Shown here: positions 1 through 6,474 of the stretch, piece after piece
Layout of the letters: each line of letters begins with the position of its first letter
Position numbering within the stretch: the first letter of the stretch is position 1
Assembly (NCBI GenBank): GCA_050012355.1
Contig: JBEKHI010000306.1
Span: forward strand, 1-10,458
Source of the DNA: JBEKHI01 sp050012355
GTDB taxonomy: Bacteria > Actinomycetota > Actinomycetes > Streptosporangiales > Streptosporangiaceae
Length of the DNA: 10,458 nucleotides
Direction of reading: 5' to 3'
The notes under the pieces: generated by a model
What the model was told of the DNA's origin: nothing
The model's input: the letters and a program-made list of their open reading frames with translations, nothing else
The model's database searches: none
Program-made: the position numbers and the translations under genes

Positions 1-168
1 GCCCGCCAGGTGAAGGAGGTCGCCCCGTCCGCCAAGATCGTGATGCTGACGGTCAGCGACGAGGAGGAAGACCGCTTCGAGGCGATCAGCGCGGGCGCCA
101 GCGGCTACCTGCTCAAGGACATACCGCTGGACGAGGTGGCCGAGGCCGTCCGTGCCCTCATCAAGTAA
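1..168 (+). CDS. Response regulator receiver domain, C-terminal end (5' part outside window)
   Basis: Frame 1 is open from the first base to a TAA at 166-168 and encodes the last 55 residues of a CheY-like receiver domain. Visible landmarks are the beta-4 strand ending in the switch Thr (IVMLTVSD), the AISAGASGYLLKD segment with the conserved beta-5 Lys, and helix alpha-5 (LDEVAEAVRALIK). The phosphoacceptor Asp lies upstream of the window. The sequence resembles NarL/LuxR-type regulators, but the protein stops at the end of alpha-5, where a linker and helix-turn-helix would normally follow. It is therefore either a stand-alone receiver acting through protein contacts, or a regulator that has lost its output domain. 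The partner kinase is not in the window. The gene converges on the acetyltransferase at 199-699. Confidence 0.85.
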   Translation, partial: ARQVKEVAPSAKIVMLTVSDEEEDRFEAISAGASGYLLKDIPLDEVAEAVRALIK

Positions 169-187
169 CCCAGCAGGTGCGCACTAG

Positions 188-203
188 CCTGATAGAAGTC
201 AGG
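188..203. terminator. Small hairpin between convergent genes
   Basis: CCTGA (188-192) and TCAGG (199-203) form a 5-bp stem with a 6-nt loop between the receiver gene and the acetyltransferase, overlapping the acetyltransferase stop codon. The stem is short and lacks a T-tract, so a terminator role is only possible. Confidence 0.2.
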
Positions 204-699
204 TGAGGTCGCGCTGCATGAGGGTGGTGTCCAGCCAGCGGTCGTGCTTGAAGCCGACTCCGTGCAGGGTGCCGACGGGGACGAATCCGAATCGGCGGTG
301 CAGCGCTACCGAGGCCTTGCCGGTGTCAGCGGCGTCGGCGATGACCGCGATCACCTGCCGCAGTCCGGCTCGCGCGCAGCCGTCAAGCAGCGCGCCGAGC
401 AGCACGGTGCCCAGGCCTTGCCCTGAGCGGCCGGGGGCGACGTAGACCGAGTCCTCAGCGGTGTGCCGGTAGGCGGGCCGGGTTTTCCACGGGGCGGCGT
501 AGCTGTAGCCGTGGATGTCGCCGCCGGACTCGGCGACCAGGAAGGGGAGTGCGTGCTCGTCAAGGTCCGCCAGCCGCTGCTCCCAGTAGCCCGGCTCTGG
601 AACGGTCACGTCGAAGGTCGCCACGCTGGTGGCGACGTAATGCGCGTAGATCGTCGCCACCGCGGGCATGTCGCCCGCCTGGGCAGGACGGATGATCAG
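199..699 (-). CDS. GNAT N-acetyltransferase, phosphinothricin acetyltransferase (PAT/bar)-like
   Basis: This is a single-domain GNAT that transfers acetyl from acetyl-CoA to a primary amine. The PAT-like pattern is clear: an N-terminal AxIYAHYVATSVATF motif, a DSVYVAPGRSGQGLG acetyl-CoA loop (RxxGxG, about residues 91-97 from the CTG start) and a C-terminal FGFVPVGTLHGVGFKHDRWLDT segment. PAT relatives detoxify glutamate analogues such as phosphinothricin, and the nearest neighbour is glnA, the target of phosphinothricin. That link is suggestive only, because many such proteins acetylate methionine sulfone or unknown amines. The first ATG (669) would cut off the conserved IIRPA beta-1 strand. 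The upstream frame reads L-I-I-R-P-A-Q-A-G-D before that Met, with no ATG, GTG or TTG before the stop at 754-756. A CTG at 699-697 has GAGAGG 9 nt in front, so I place the start there (166 aa). Confidence 0.8.
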   Translation of the reverse strand: MIIRPAQAGDMPAVATIYAHYVATSVATFDVTVPEPGYWEQRLADLDEHALPFLVAESGGDIHGYSYAAPWKTRPAYRHTAEDSVYVAPGRSGQGLGTVLLGALLDGCARAGLRQVIAVIADAADTGKASVALHRRFGFVPVGTLHGVGFKHDRWLDTTLMQRDLT

Positions 700-738
700 G
701 TCGATCGGCCTCTCGTCGTTATGGCGGAAAAGGCGAGA

Positions 739-770
739 AGCCCGCGCGGACGGTCAGTCCCGCGCGGGCT
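739..770 (-). terminator. glnA: Strong hairpin, likely glnA terminator
   Basis: A perfect 11-bp inverted repeat (AGCCCGCGCGG at 739-749, CCGCGCGGGCT at 760-770) encloses a 10-nt loop and lies 16 nt beyond the glnA stop. On the minus strand it is followed by CTTCTCGCCTTTTCC, which is moderately T-rich. It separates glnA from the acetyltransferase that follows on the same strand. Confidence 0.7.
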
Positions 771-785
771 CCTCACCAGCGGACG

Positions 786-2210
786 TCAGATGTCGTAGTA
801 GAGCTCGAACTCGTGCGGGTGCGGCCGCAGCGCGATCGGCTCGATCTCGTTGGACCGCTTGTAGTCGATCCAGGTCTCGATCAGATCTGGGGTGAACACG
901 CCGCCCTCGGTGAGGAACGCGTGGTCGGCCTCCAGGGTGTCGAGCACCTCGCCGAGCGAGCTCGGGACCTGCGGGATGGCGGCGGCCTCGTCCGGCGGCA
1001 GCTCGTACAGGTCCTTGTCCACCGGCTCCGGCGGCTCGACCTTGTTCTTGATGCCGTCGAGGCCGGCCATCAGCATCGCGGAGAACGCGAGGTACGGGTT
1101 GGCGGATGGGTCAGGCACCCGGAACTCGACGCGCTTGGCCTTCGGGTTCGTCCCGGTGATCGGGATACGAGCGCAGGCCGAGCGGTTGCGCTGGCTGTAG
1201 ACCAAGTTGATCGGAGCCTCGTAGCCCGGCACCAGGCGGTGGTAGGAGTTCACCGTCGGGTTGGTGAACGCCAGCAGCGCCGGGGCGTGCTTGAGCAGGC
1301 CGCCGATGTAGAACCGGGCCAGGTCCGACAGGCCGGCGTAGCCCACCTCGTCGTAGAAGAGCGGCGAGCCGTCCTTCCAGATGGACTGGTGGCAGTGCAT
1401 GCCGTTCCCGTTGTCACCGAACAGCGGCTTCGGCATGAACGTGACCGTCTTGCCGGCCGCGCGGGCGGTCGACTTGATGACGTACTTGAACGTCTGCAGC
1501 TTGTCGGCCATCTTTAGCAGCGTGTCGAACCGGACGTCGATCTCGGCCTGGCCGGCGGTGCCCACCTCGTGGTGCTGCATCTCGGTCTCGATGCCGACCT
1601 CGATCAGCTTGGCCACCATTTCCGACCGCAGGTCGGTGTAGTGGTCGGTCGGCGGAACCGGGAAGTAGCCGCCCTTGTACCGCGGCTTGTAGCCGAGGTT
1701 GCCGCCCTCTTCCTCGCGGCCGGTGTTCCACGCGCCCTCGATCGAGTCGAGGTAGTAGTAGCCCTCGTTCTGCGCGGTCTTGAAGCGCGCCGAGTCGAAG
1801 ATGTAGAACTCGGCCTCGGGGCCGAAGAACGCGGTGTCGCCGATGCCGGTGCCCTTGAGGTACTCCTGGGCCTTGCGGGCGATGTTGCGCGGGTCACGGG
1901 TGTACGGGGCGCCGGTCAGCGGGTCGTGGACGAAGAACGTGAGGTTCAGCGTCTTGCGCGTCCGGAACGGGTCCACGTACGCACTGGACGGGTCGGGCAG
2001 CAGCAGCATGTCCGACTCGTGGATCTGCTGGAAGCCGCGGATCGACGAGCCGTCGAACATCAGGCCATCGGTGAACACGCCGGCGGAAAAGTTGCTCGAG
2101 GGCACGGTGAAGTGCTGCATGGTGCCCGGCAGGTCACAGAACCTGATGTCTACGAACTCTATGTTCTCGGCCTCGATGAAACCGAGAACCTCTTCGGCAC
2201 TGCTGAACAT
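786..2210 (-). CDS. glnA: Type I glutamine synthetase
   Basis: The product makes glutamine from glutamate, ammonia and ATP and is the main cytoplasmic ammonium-assimilation enzyme, a dodecamer. It is 474 aa, the usual length of actinobacterial GlnA1. Landmarks are the N-terminal beta-grasp domain, FDGSS at 52-56, metal/substrate Glu residues in GPEAEF (130-135), HHEVGTAGQAEID (213-225), the ATP-binding NGNGMHCHQS (267-276) and NRSACARIP (342-350). The adenylylation Tyr402 sits in DKDLYELP, so GlnE-type covalent control is expected. The ATG at 2210 is preceded by GGGGAGGG at good spacing. The frame stays open upstream to 2990, but that extension has no GS homology and lies antisense to the RDD gene. 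A GlnR-like operator lies at 2286-2323, and a hairpin follows the gene. Confidence 0.98.
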   Translation of the reverse strand: MFSSAEEVLGFIEAENIEFVDIRFCDLPGTMQHFTVPSSNFSAGVFTDGLMFDGSSIRGFQQIHESDMLLLPDPSSAYVDPFRTRKTLNLTFFVHDPLTGAPYTRDPRNIARKAQEYLKGTGIGDTAFFGPEAEFYIFDSARFKTAQNEGYYYLDSIEGAWNTGREEEGGNLGYKPRYKGGYFPVPPTDHYTDLRSEMVAKLIEVGIETEMQHHEVGTAGQAEIDVRFDTLLKMADKLQTFKYVIKSTARAAGKTVTFMPKPLFGDNGNGMHCHQSIWKDGSPLFYDEVGYAGLSDLARFYIGGLLKHAPALLAFTNPTVNSYHRLVPGYEAPINLVYSQRNRSACARIPITGTNPKAKRVEFRVPDPSANPYLAFSAMLMAGLDGIKNKVEPPEPVDKDLYELPPDEAAAIPQVPSSLGEVLDTLEADHAFLTEGGVFTPDLIETWIDYKRSNEIEPIALRPHPHEFELYYDI

Positions 2211-2257
2211 CAACCCTCCCCTAGACAGGGCGAATATGTCGGGTAAAAAGCGGCGGT

Positions 2258-2286
2258 CATCTGGTTCGGACGTTAGCTCGTGGCAA
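2258..2286 (-). promoter_or_regulatory. glnA: Putative glnA promoter (-35/-10)
   Basis: On the minus strand TTGCCA (2286-2281), a 17-nt spacer and CAGATG (2263-2258) form a plausible sigma-70-type promoter. The -35 element abuts the proximal box of the GlnR-like site, as expected for an activator bound just upstream. Transcription would start near 2251, giving a leader of about 40 nt that contains the GGGGAGGG ribosome site. Confidence 0.4.
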
Positions 2287-2323
2287 TTTCCGTCCAGTGT
2301 CGCGTATGTTTCCCAGATGTTAC
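2286..2323 (-). promoter_or_regulatory. GlnR-type operator (four boxes) upstream of glnA
   Basis: On the minus strand the order is GTAAC (2323-2319), 6 nt, GAAAC (2312-2308), 6 nt, GACAC (2301-2297), 6 nt, GAAAT (2290-2286). Actinobacterial GlnR recognises a GTnAC-n6-GAAAC unit, often doubled with 6-nt spacing. The first pair matches exactly and the second has one mismatch per box. The site lies 76-113 bp upstream of the glnA start, the expected place for nitrogen-dependent control. It also lies 50 bp from the divergent RDD gene, which it might affect. Confidence 0.75.
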
Positions 2324-2360
2324 GGCTGGCCCGCCGTCGTCGGTCGCCCCAGGGTAGGGA

Positions 2361-2366
2361 TACCGT
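2361..2366 (+). promoter_or_regulatory. Putative -10 element for leaderless RDD-gene mRNA
   Basis: TACCGT fits TANNNT and ends 6 nt before the GTG at 2373. That is where a -10 box sits when transcription begins at the first base of the start codon. No clear -35 is seen, and the only Shine-Dalgarno-like run (TGGGGA) is 2 nt from the GTG, too close to work well. Confidence 0.4.
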
Positions 2367-2372
2367 GGGGAC

Positions 2373-2789
2373 GTGGCTGAGAATACCGCCGTCAGGGAGA
2401 CCTCTAAAGCATCGGAGTACCCCGGGGAGCGTTTCGGGCTGCCCAAGGACGGCCCGATGTCCGTCGCGCCGATGATCCGCCGGTTCGGGGCGCTGATGGT
2501 GGACTGGCTGCTGTGCCTGGTGATCGCGCGCGGTCTGCTGCATACGCCGTACTGGACGCTGCCGATTTTCGCGATCGAGGTCTACCTGCTCACCTCGATC
2601 AGCGGGCTGACGGTAGGCAAGCGGCTGTTCGGCATCCGGGTGATCCGCACCAACGGCGACCGGCCTGGCTTCGGCTGGTCCGCGCTGCGACTGGTGCTCC
2701 TGCTCTGCGTGATCCCGCCGCTGCTGAGCGACCGTGACCTGCGCGGCCTGCACGACCGCGCCGCCGACACGATAGTCGTCCGGATCTGA
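2373..2789 (+). CDS. RDD-family small membrane protein
   Basis: A 138-aa integral membrane protein with an RDD domain. About 30 soluble N-terminal residues are followed by RRFGALMVDWLL, which holds the family's Arg and Asp. The first helix is at about 40-56 and the second at about 59-76, then comes the typical SGLTVGKRLFGIRVI loop (77-91), a third helix (about 103-118) and the closing RGLHDRAADTIVV motif. RDD proteins are poorly understood, and a transport or ion-related role has been proposed for some. The gene diverges from glnA and precedes the DUF4191/lipA genes, a conserved actinobacterial arrangement, so it is probably an old neighbour. The GTG start gives the expected length and fits a leaderless promoter. 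A GlnR-like site lies 50 bp upstream. Confidence 0.85.
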   Translation: MAENTAVRETSKASEYPGERFGLPKDGPMSVAPMIRRFGALMVDWLLCLVIARGLLHTPYWTLPIFAIEVYLLTSISGLTVGKRLFGIRVIRTNGDRPGFGWSALRLVLLLCVIPPLLSDRDLRGLHDRAADTIVVRI

Positions 2790-2870
2790 CGCCAACCGGT
2801 TCCTGGTGAGTGCTGCACTACCAAGAAAAGCCTGGCTCGTCCGGGGGGATGGTCGCGGTGGCGTGAAAGT

Positions 2871-2920
2871 GGGCGGTGCGGCTCTGCTCTGGCTCTTTCG
2901 CGGGCAGGGCCGCACCGCCC
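2871..2920. terminator. Large inverted repeat, likely bidirectional terminator
   Basis: Perfect 12-bp arms GGGCGGTGCGGC (2871-2882) and GCCGCACCGCCC (2909-2920) enclose a 26-nt loop in which CTGC (2884-2887) and GCAG (2904-2907) can add four pairs. It sits in the 214-bp gap between the converging RDD and DUF4191 genes, 81 and 83 bp from their stops. There is no T-tract, as is common for actinomycete terminators. Nothing else in the gap looks coding. Confidence 0.6.
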
Positions 2921-3003
2921 AGGAACGATCCGTCTCCGCGCACGCGACAATGGGGACTTTCCGGTCAGAACCTGGGTAAGGCGGCACCAACCAGCAAAAC
3001 GGG

Positions 3004-3690
3004 TCAGCGGGTGCGGGGGCGGGGCATCTTCGGCATCCGGGCGCTCTGCGGGGCAGGGCCCTTCGGCATCTGCAGCGACGGCTGCAGTGCCTTCAGCCGG
3101 TAGTTAAGGTCGCTGACGGCGGCGGGCTTGAGGTTACGCGGCAGCCGCAGGACCTTCCGCTGCAGCTTGGAGATCGGGATCTGGCCCTCGGCGTCGCCCA
3201 CCTGGAAGTCGAAGATCGGCACGTCGTGCGCGACCCGGGCGGTGCGCTTCTTCTCCGCGGCGAGCAGGCCGTTCAGCCGGTTGGGGTTCCCCTCGCCGAC
3301 CAGCACGACGCCGGAACGGCCAACGGCGCGGTGCACGACGTCCATGTTCCGGTTCCCGGTCACCGCCGGGGTCACGGTCCAGTTGCCCCGCATGGACTGC
3401 AGGATCGCGGCGGCGGCGCCTGGCTGGCCTTCGATCGCCGAGAACTGTGCCTGCTGCGCGAAACGCCCGAACAGCAACATTGCCCCGAGGATGCCGAGCA
3501 GCACGCCCAGCGGGGCGAGGAAGCCGACCAGTCCGGTCAGCAACCCGACGACCACGAAGATGACGATGACGCCGACCAGGGTGCCTACGACGATCGGCAG
3601 CGCCCTGGGGTTACGCTCGTGTACGAGCTTCGCTACCATGCGTAGCTGCTTGAGCCTGCCCATGTTCGCGACGTCATCCGTGTTAGTCAC
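3004..3690 (-). CDS. DUF4191 family membrane protein
   Basis: A 228-aa protein of the actinobacterial DUF4191 family, which is typically encoded next to lipA. Its function is unknown. The N-terminal GRLKQLRMVAKLVHERNPR segment is followed by two membrane helices (about 31-51 and 54-74), then the family's FAQQAQFSAIEGQPGAAAAI region (77-96), RGNWTVTPAV (101-110) and a soluble C-terminal domain that includes RSGVVLVGEG (125-134). The tail is basic and proline-rich. The frame extends upstream to an ATG at 3762, but those residues do not resemble the family. The GTG at 3690 has GGAAGAAGG 9 nt in front and gives the usual length. The gene follows lipA on the same strand after 161 bp. That gap has no convincing promoter or terminator, so co-transcription is possible. 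Confidence 0.85.
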   Translation of the reverse strand: MTNTDDVANMGRLKQLRMVAKLVHERNPRALPIVVGTLVGVIVIFVVVGLLTGLVGFLAPLGVLLGILGAMLLFGRFAQQAQFSAIEGQPGAAAAILQSMRGNWTVTPAVTGNRNMDVVHRAVGRSGVVLVGEGNPNRLNGLLAAEKKRTARVAHDVPIFDFQVGDAEGQIPISKLQRKVLRLPRNLKPAAVSDLNYRLKALQPSLQMPKGPAPQSARMPKMPRPRTR

Positions 3691-3851
3691 CGGTTCCAGC
3701 CTTCTTCCATATAAAGCATTCCAATACCCGCAGCATACGATTCCCGGTGCGCTTGGCAGCAACCGCGACGGTATCGCCCGGACTGCCGGTAAGGTTCTGC
3801 GAACACGTCGCGTATATGCTACCGCTCCGCTGGTGGCGAGGCCGGTGGACG

Positions 3852-4790
3852 TCAGGCGGGAGCTTGCTCGCGGCGGCGGTCGATGGCTTGCGCGTAGAGT
3901 CGGCCCGCCCGGTAGGAGGACCGCACCAGGGGACCGGACATCACCCCGGCGAAGCCGATTTCCTCCGCCTCCGAACGCAGTTCCACGAACTCCTCGGGCT
4001 TAACCCACCGCTCCACCGGATGATGCCGCGGCGTCGGCCGCAGGTACTGGGTGATGGTCAGCAGTTCGCAGCCGGACGCGTGCAGGTCGGCCATCGCCTC
4101 GCTGACCTCCTCGCGAGTCTCGCCCATGCCGAGGATCAGGTTGGACTTGGTGACGAGACCGACCTCGCGGGCTAGCCGCAGCACGTCGAGCGAACGCTCG
4201 TAGCGGAACCCGGGCCGGATCCGCTTGAAGATCCGCGGCACGGTCTCGATGTTGTGGGCCAGCACCTCGGGCACGGAACCGAACACCTCGGCCAGCCTGT
4301 CCGGCAACGCGTTGAAGTCCGGGATCAGCAGCTCCACGCCGCAGCCAGGCAGCGCGGCGTGGATCTCCCGCACGGTCTGCGCGTACAGCCACGCCCCGCC
4401 ATCCGGCAGGTCGTCGCGGGCCACGCCGGTAACGGTCGCGTAGCGCAGCCCCATGGTCGCCACCGACTCGGCGACCCGGCGCGGCTCGTCGGTGTCGAGC
4501 GCGGCGGGCTTGCCGGTATCGATCTGGCAGAAGTCACACCGCCGGGTGCACTGGTCGCCGCCGATCAGGAAGGTGGCCTCGCGGTCTTCCCAGCACTCGT
4601 AGATGTTGGGGCAGCCGGCTTCCTCACAGACCGTGTGCAGTCCCTCACCGCGCACCAGTTCCTTGAGCGCGCGGTATTCCGGCCCGGTCCGCAGCCGCGT
4701 CTTGATCCACGGCGGCTTGCGCTCGATCGGAACCTGGCTGTTGCGGGCCTCCAAGCGGAGCATCCGCCTGTCTTCCGGTGCGACTACCAC
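3852..4790 (-). CDS. lipA: Lipoyl synthase (radical SAM)
   Basis: The 312-aa enzyme inserts two sulfur atoms at C6 and C8 of protein-bound octanoyl groups, completing lipoate on 2-oxoacid dehydrogenase E2 subunits and the glycine cleavage H protein. Both iron-sulfur sites are complete: the auxiliary cluster CX4CX5C is Cys55, Cys60 and Cys66, and the radical SAM CX3CX2C is Cys81, Cys85 and Cys88. The C-terminal RSSY motif (290-293), whose Ser ligates the auxiliary cluster, is intact. The N-terminus VVAPEDRRMLRLEARN matches actinobacterial LipA and supports the GTG start at 4790. No good Shine-Dalgarno is present; TACCCT 6 nt upstream suggests a leaderless message. lipB, the preceding step, lies 1.7 kb away beyond two inserted genes. 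Confidence 0.97.
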   Translation of the reverse strand: MVVAPEDRRMLRLEARNSQVPIERKPPWIKTRLRTGPEYRALKELVRGEGLHTVCEEAGCPNIYECWEDREATFLIGGDQCTRRCDFCQIDTGKPAALDTDEPRRVAESVATMGLRYATVTGVARDDLPDGGAWLYAQTVREIHAALPGCGVELLIPDFNALPDRLAEVFGSVPEVLAHNIETVPRIFKRIRPGFRYERSLDVLRLAREVGLVTKSNLILGMGETREEVSEAMADLHASGCELLTITQYLRPTPRHHPVERWVKPEEFVELRSEAEEIGFAGVMSGPLVRSSYRAGRLYAQAIDRRREQAPA

Positions 4791-4796
4791 GTTTCC

Positions 4797-4802
4797 AGGG
4801 TA
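4797..4802 (-). promoter_or_regulatory. lipA: Putative -10 element for leaderless lipA mRNA
   Basis: On the minus strand TACCCT is followed by exactly 6 nt (GGAAAC) and then the lipA GTG, the geometry of an actinobacterial leaderless promoter. It overlaps TATGTT (4801-4806) on the plus strand, a possible -10 for the divergent ybjQ-like gene, so the two promoters may interfere. Confidence 0.4.
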
Positions 4803-4837
4803 TGTTCCCCCGCGGACATAACCAGCAAGGGGGAACC

Positions 4838-5158
4838 ATGATCTTGAGCACGATGAACGATCTGCCCGGATATGAGGTCACTGAGGTGATCGGCGAGGTT
4901 TTCGGGCTAACCGTCCGGTCGCGGAACGTGGGGTCCCAGCTTGGCGCCGCCTTCAAGTCCCTCAAGGGCGGCGAACTGCGCGGCATGACGAAGCTGCTGT
5001 CCGACAGCCGGGTCGAGGCGCAGGACCGGCTCGCCGAGACGGCGGCCGGGAAGGGCGCCGATGCCGTGCTGGCGATGCGGTTCGACGTCAGCGAGCTGCA
5101 GAACATCGGCCAGGAGATCTGCGCCTACGGCACCGGCGTCAAGATCCGGAAGCTCTAG
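4838..5158 (+). CDS. YbjQ/UPF0145 family protein
   Basis: A 106-aa cytoplasmic protein of the YbjQ (UPF0145, 'heavy-metal-binding') family, the normal length. Family features are the N-terminal MILSTMNDLPGYEVTEVIGEVFGLTV strand pair, RSRNVGSQLGAAFKSLKGGEL, the long helix with SRVEAQDRLAETAAGKGADAVLAMRFD and the final AYGTGVKI strand. Members form compact oligomers and their biological role is unsettled; metal binding has been inferred mainly from fold. The frame is open further upstream, but the ATG at 4838 has AAGGGGGA 3 nt before it and matches the family N-terminus. The gene diverges from lipA (47 bp apart) and its last 20 nt overlap the 3' end of the converging MFS gene. It lies between lipA and lipB, an unusual position. 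Confidence 0.85.
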   Translation: MILSTMNDLPGYEVTEVIGEVFGLTVRSRNVGSQLGAAFKSLKGGELRGMTKLLSDSRVEAQDRLAETAAGKGADAVLAMRFDVSELQNIGQEICAYGTGVKIRKL

Positions 5159-6356
5159 AACCGGGCGAGCGGCGGGCGGCCAGCATGGCCCAGCCGACGA
5201 TGCCCGCGCCGATGCCGCCGGCACCGGAGACGACGAGTACCCAGCGGGCTCCCAGCGGGCTGAGCAGACCGCTGGCCACCGCCATGCCCAGCGAAGCCGC
5301 GCCGAACATCACCGCCGAGTAGAGCGCGAACACCCGGCCGGCGAGGGCCGGCGGAGCGTTGTGGTTCAGGTAGGACCTGGTAGCGAGCACCTCGGCCCCG
5401 TCGGCGAAACCGCCGGCACCGTATGCGACCGCCGACAGCCACAGGACCGGCGCGATACCTGCCAGCATGATCCCGACCCCGGTCACGAGGGTCCCGGCGA
5501 TCGCCACCGGGACGAGCCACCGCTGCGATATCCGTCCAGCGGCCAGCGAGCCCGCCACCATGCCGGCGGTCCAGGAGGCGACCAGCACCGAGTAGCCGCC
5601 GGTCCCGGCGCGAAAGACCCCTTCGGCCAGCACAACCTCGGCGACCACGGCCATGTAGGCGAACGCCACCATGACCCCGACGACCGAGACCAGCAACCGG
5701 GCGGTCCGGTCCGACCGCAGATATGACAGCCCGGCCCGGATCTGGGTCAGCATGGACTCGCCGGTGTCGTGCTCCGTCACCCGGCCGCGCAGCCGCAGCA
5801 GCCCGAGGCCGCAGGCGCCGAGCGCATAGCAGGCAGCGTTCCCGATCAGCGCCAGCCTGGTGCCGCCCGCCGCGCTCAGCAAGCCCGCGAGCAGCGGGCC
5901 CGCGGTCATCCCGCCCCAGGTCGCGGCCTGCAGGTACCCGTTGGCCGCGGTGATGCGTTCCGGCGGCGCGAGCAGCGGCACGATCGCGCCGAGACCGGGC
6001 TGCAGCACGGCGCCGCATACCCCGAAGCCGGCCGCGAGTCCCAGCGTGCCCGGCACACCGGTGACGAAGATGAGCCCGATAGCGACCAAGGTGCAGCAAA
6101 GCGCCGCGCCCACCAGCACCCGCTTAGGCGGCAGCTTGTCGAGCAGCAGCCCGGCCAGCGGGGAGAGCAGCACGATCGGCAACGTGATCGCCAGGAACAC
6201 CGATGCCACGGCCCACCCGGCGTGCGACCGTTCGTATACCCGGCTGGCCAGCGCGATCTGCGCGAGCCCGTCACCCGCCGAGATCATCGCCTGCAAGCCG
6301 ACGGCCAGCCTGAGATTGGCGGCCGCGCCCCGCGTCTTCGTGGTCGCCCCCGTCAT
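5139..6356 (-). CDS. MFS transporter (probable drug/metabolite exporter)
   Basis: A 405-aa major facilitator with about 12 predicted helices. Motif A is recognisable in the loop after helix 2 (GLLLDKLPPKRVLV, 69-82), and a second version (AGRISQRW, 273-280) begins the second half. A charged central loop (about 188-222) separates the halves. The PALAGRVFALYSA segment (336-348) is typical of the EntS/MFS_3 exporter branch, so efflux is likely, but the substrate cannot be read from sequence. I chose the ATG at 6356 because homologous sequence begins just after it. The frame extends to ATGs at 6434 and 6446 through a basic, non-homologous stretch. No good ribosome site precedes 6356, so the start is uncertain. 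The gene separates lipA from lipB, and its upstream region carries candidate operators (6366-6389, 6418-6469). Confidence 0.85.
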   Translation of the reverse strand: MTGATTKTRGAAANLRLAVGLQAMISAGDGLAQIALASRVYERSHAGWAVASVFLAITLPIVLLSPLAGLLLDKLPPKRVLVGAALCCTLVAIGLIFVTGVPGTLGLAAGFGVCGAVLQPGLGAIVPLLAPPERITAANGYLQAATWGGMTAGPLLAGLLSAAGGTRLALIGNAACYALGACGLGLLRLRGRVTEHDTGESMLTQIRAGLSYLRSDRTARLLVSVVGVMVAFAYMAVVAEVVLAEGVFRAGTGGYSVLVASWTAGMVAGSLAAGRISQRWLVPVAIAGTLVTGVGIMLAGIAPVLWLSAVAYGAGGFADGAEVLATRSYLNHNAPPALAGRVFALYSAVMFGAASLGMAVASGLLSPLGARWVLVVSGAGGIGAGIVGWAMLAARRSPGSRASGS

Positions 6357-6365
6357 TTCGCCGTC

Positions 6366-6389
6366 GTTACGTAATCGGACAACCGTAAC
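6366..6389. promoter_or_regulatory. Candidate operator: inverted repeat GTTACG-N12-CGTAAC
   Basis: GTTACG (6366-6371) and CGTAAC (6384-6389) are inverted arms around 12 nt, and the first arm lies in a perfect 8-bp palindrome TTACGTAA (6367-6374). The site is 10-33 bp upstream of the chosen MFS start, where a repressor would block transcription or initiation. No regulator gene is adjacent. Confidence 0.4.
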
Positions 6390-6417
6390 ATTGGCATCGC
6401 CGTGGCCCCTTTTGCGA

Positions 6418-6469
6418 CCCCGGCGGTGGGACATCGATAGCGCCATAGCACCAGCGGTGGGCCATCGAT
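6418..6469. repeat. Two 21-bp direct repeats, 31 bp apart, upstream of MFS gene
   Basis: Copies at 6418-6438 and 6449-6469 match at 18 of 21 positions and share the core GCGGTGGG(A/C)CATCGAT. The 31-bp period is about three helical turns, which would place two bound proteins on the same DNA face. The second copy ends in a perfect palindrome CCATCGATGG (6462-6471). They lie in the 147-bp gap between lipB and the MFS gene, so they probably belong to the MFS control region. Confidence 0.55.
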
Positions 6470-6474
6470 GGGCT

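Noticed and set aside
813..2246. Long plus-strand ORFs opposite glnA (813-1517, 1569-2246, 1834-2475)
   Set aside because: They are antisense shadows of a conserved gene in high-GC DNA, with no domains or ribosome sites.
2211..2990. N-terminal extension of the glnA frame (734-aa ORF)
   Set aside because: The GS family start and a strong ribosome site are at 2210. The extension is antisense to the RDD gene and is composition-driven open frame without homology.
3691..3762. Longer start for the DUF4191 protein (ATG 3762)
   Set aside because: The extra residues do not resemble the family, and GTG 3690 has a good ribosome site at 9 nt.
5139..5158. 20-nt overlap of ybjQ-like and MFS 3' ends as a sign of a wrong gene call
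   Set aside because: Both proteins have family-typical ends; short convergent overlaps are normal in compact genomes.
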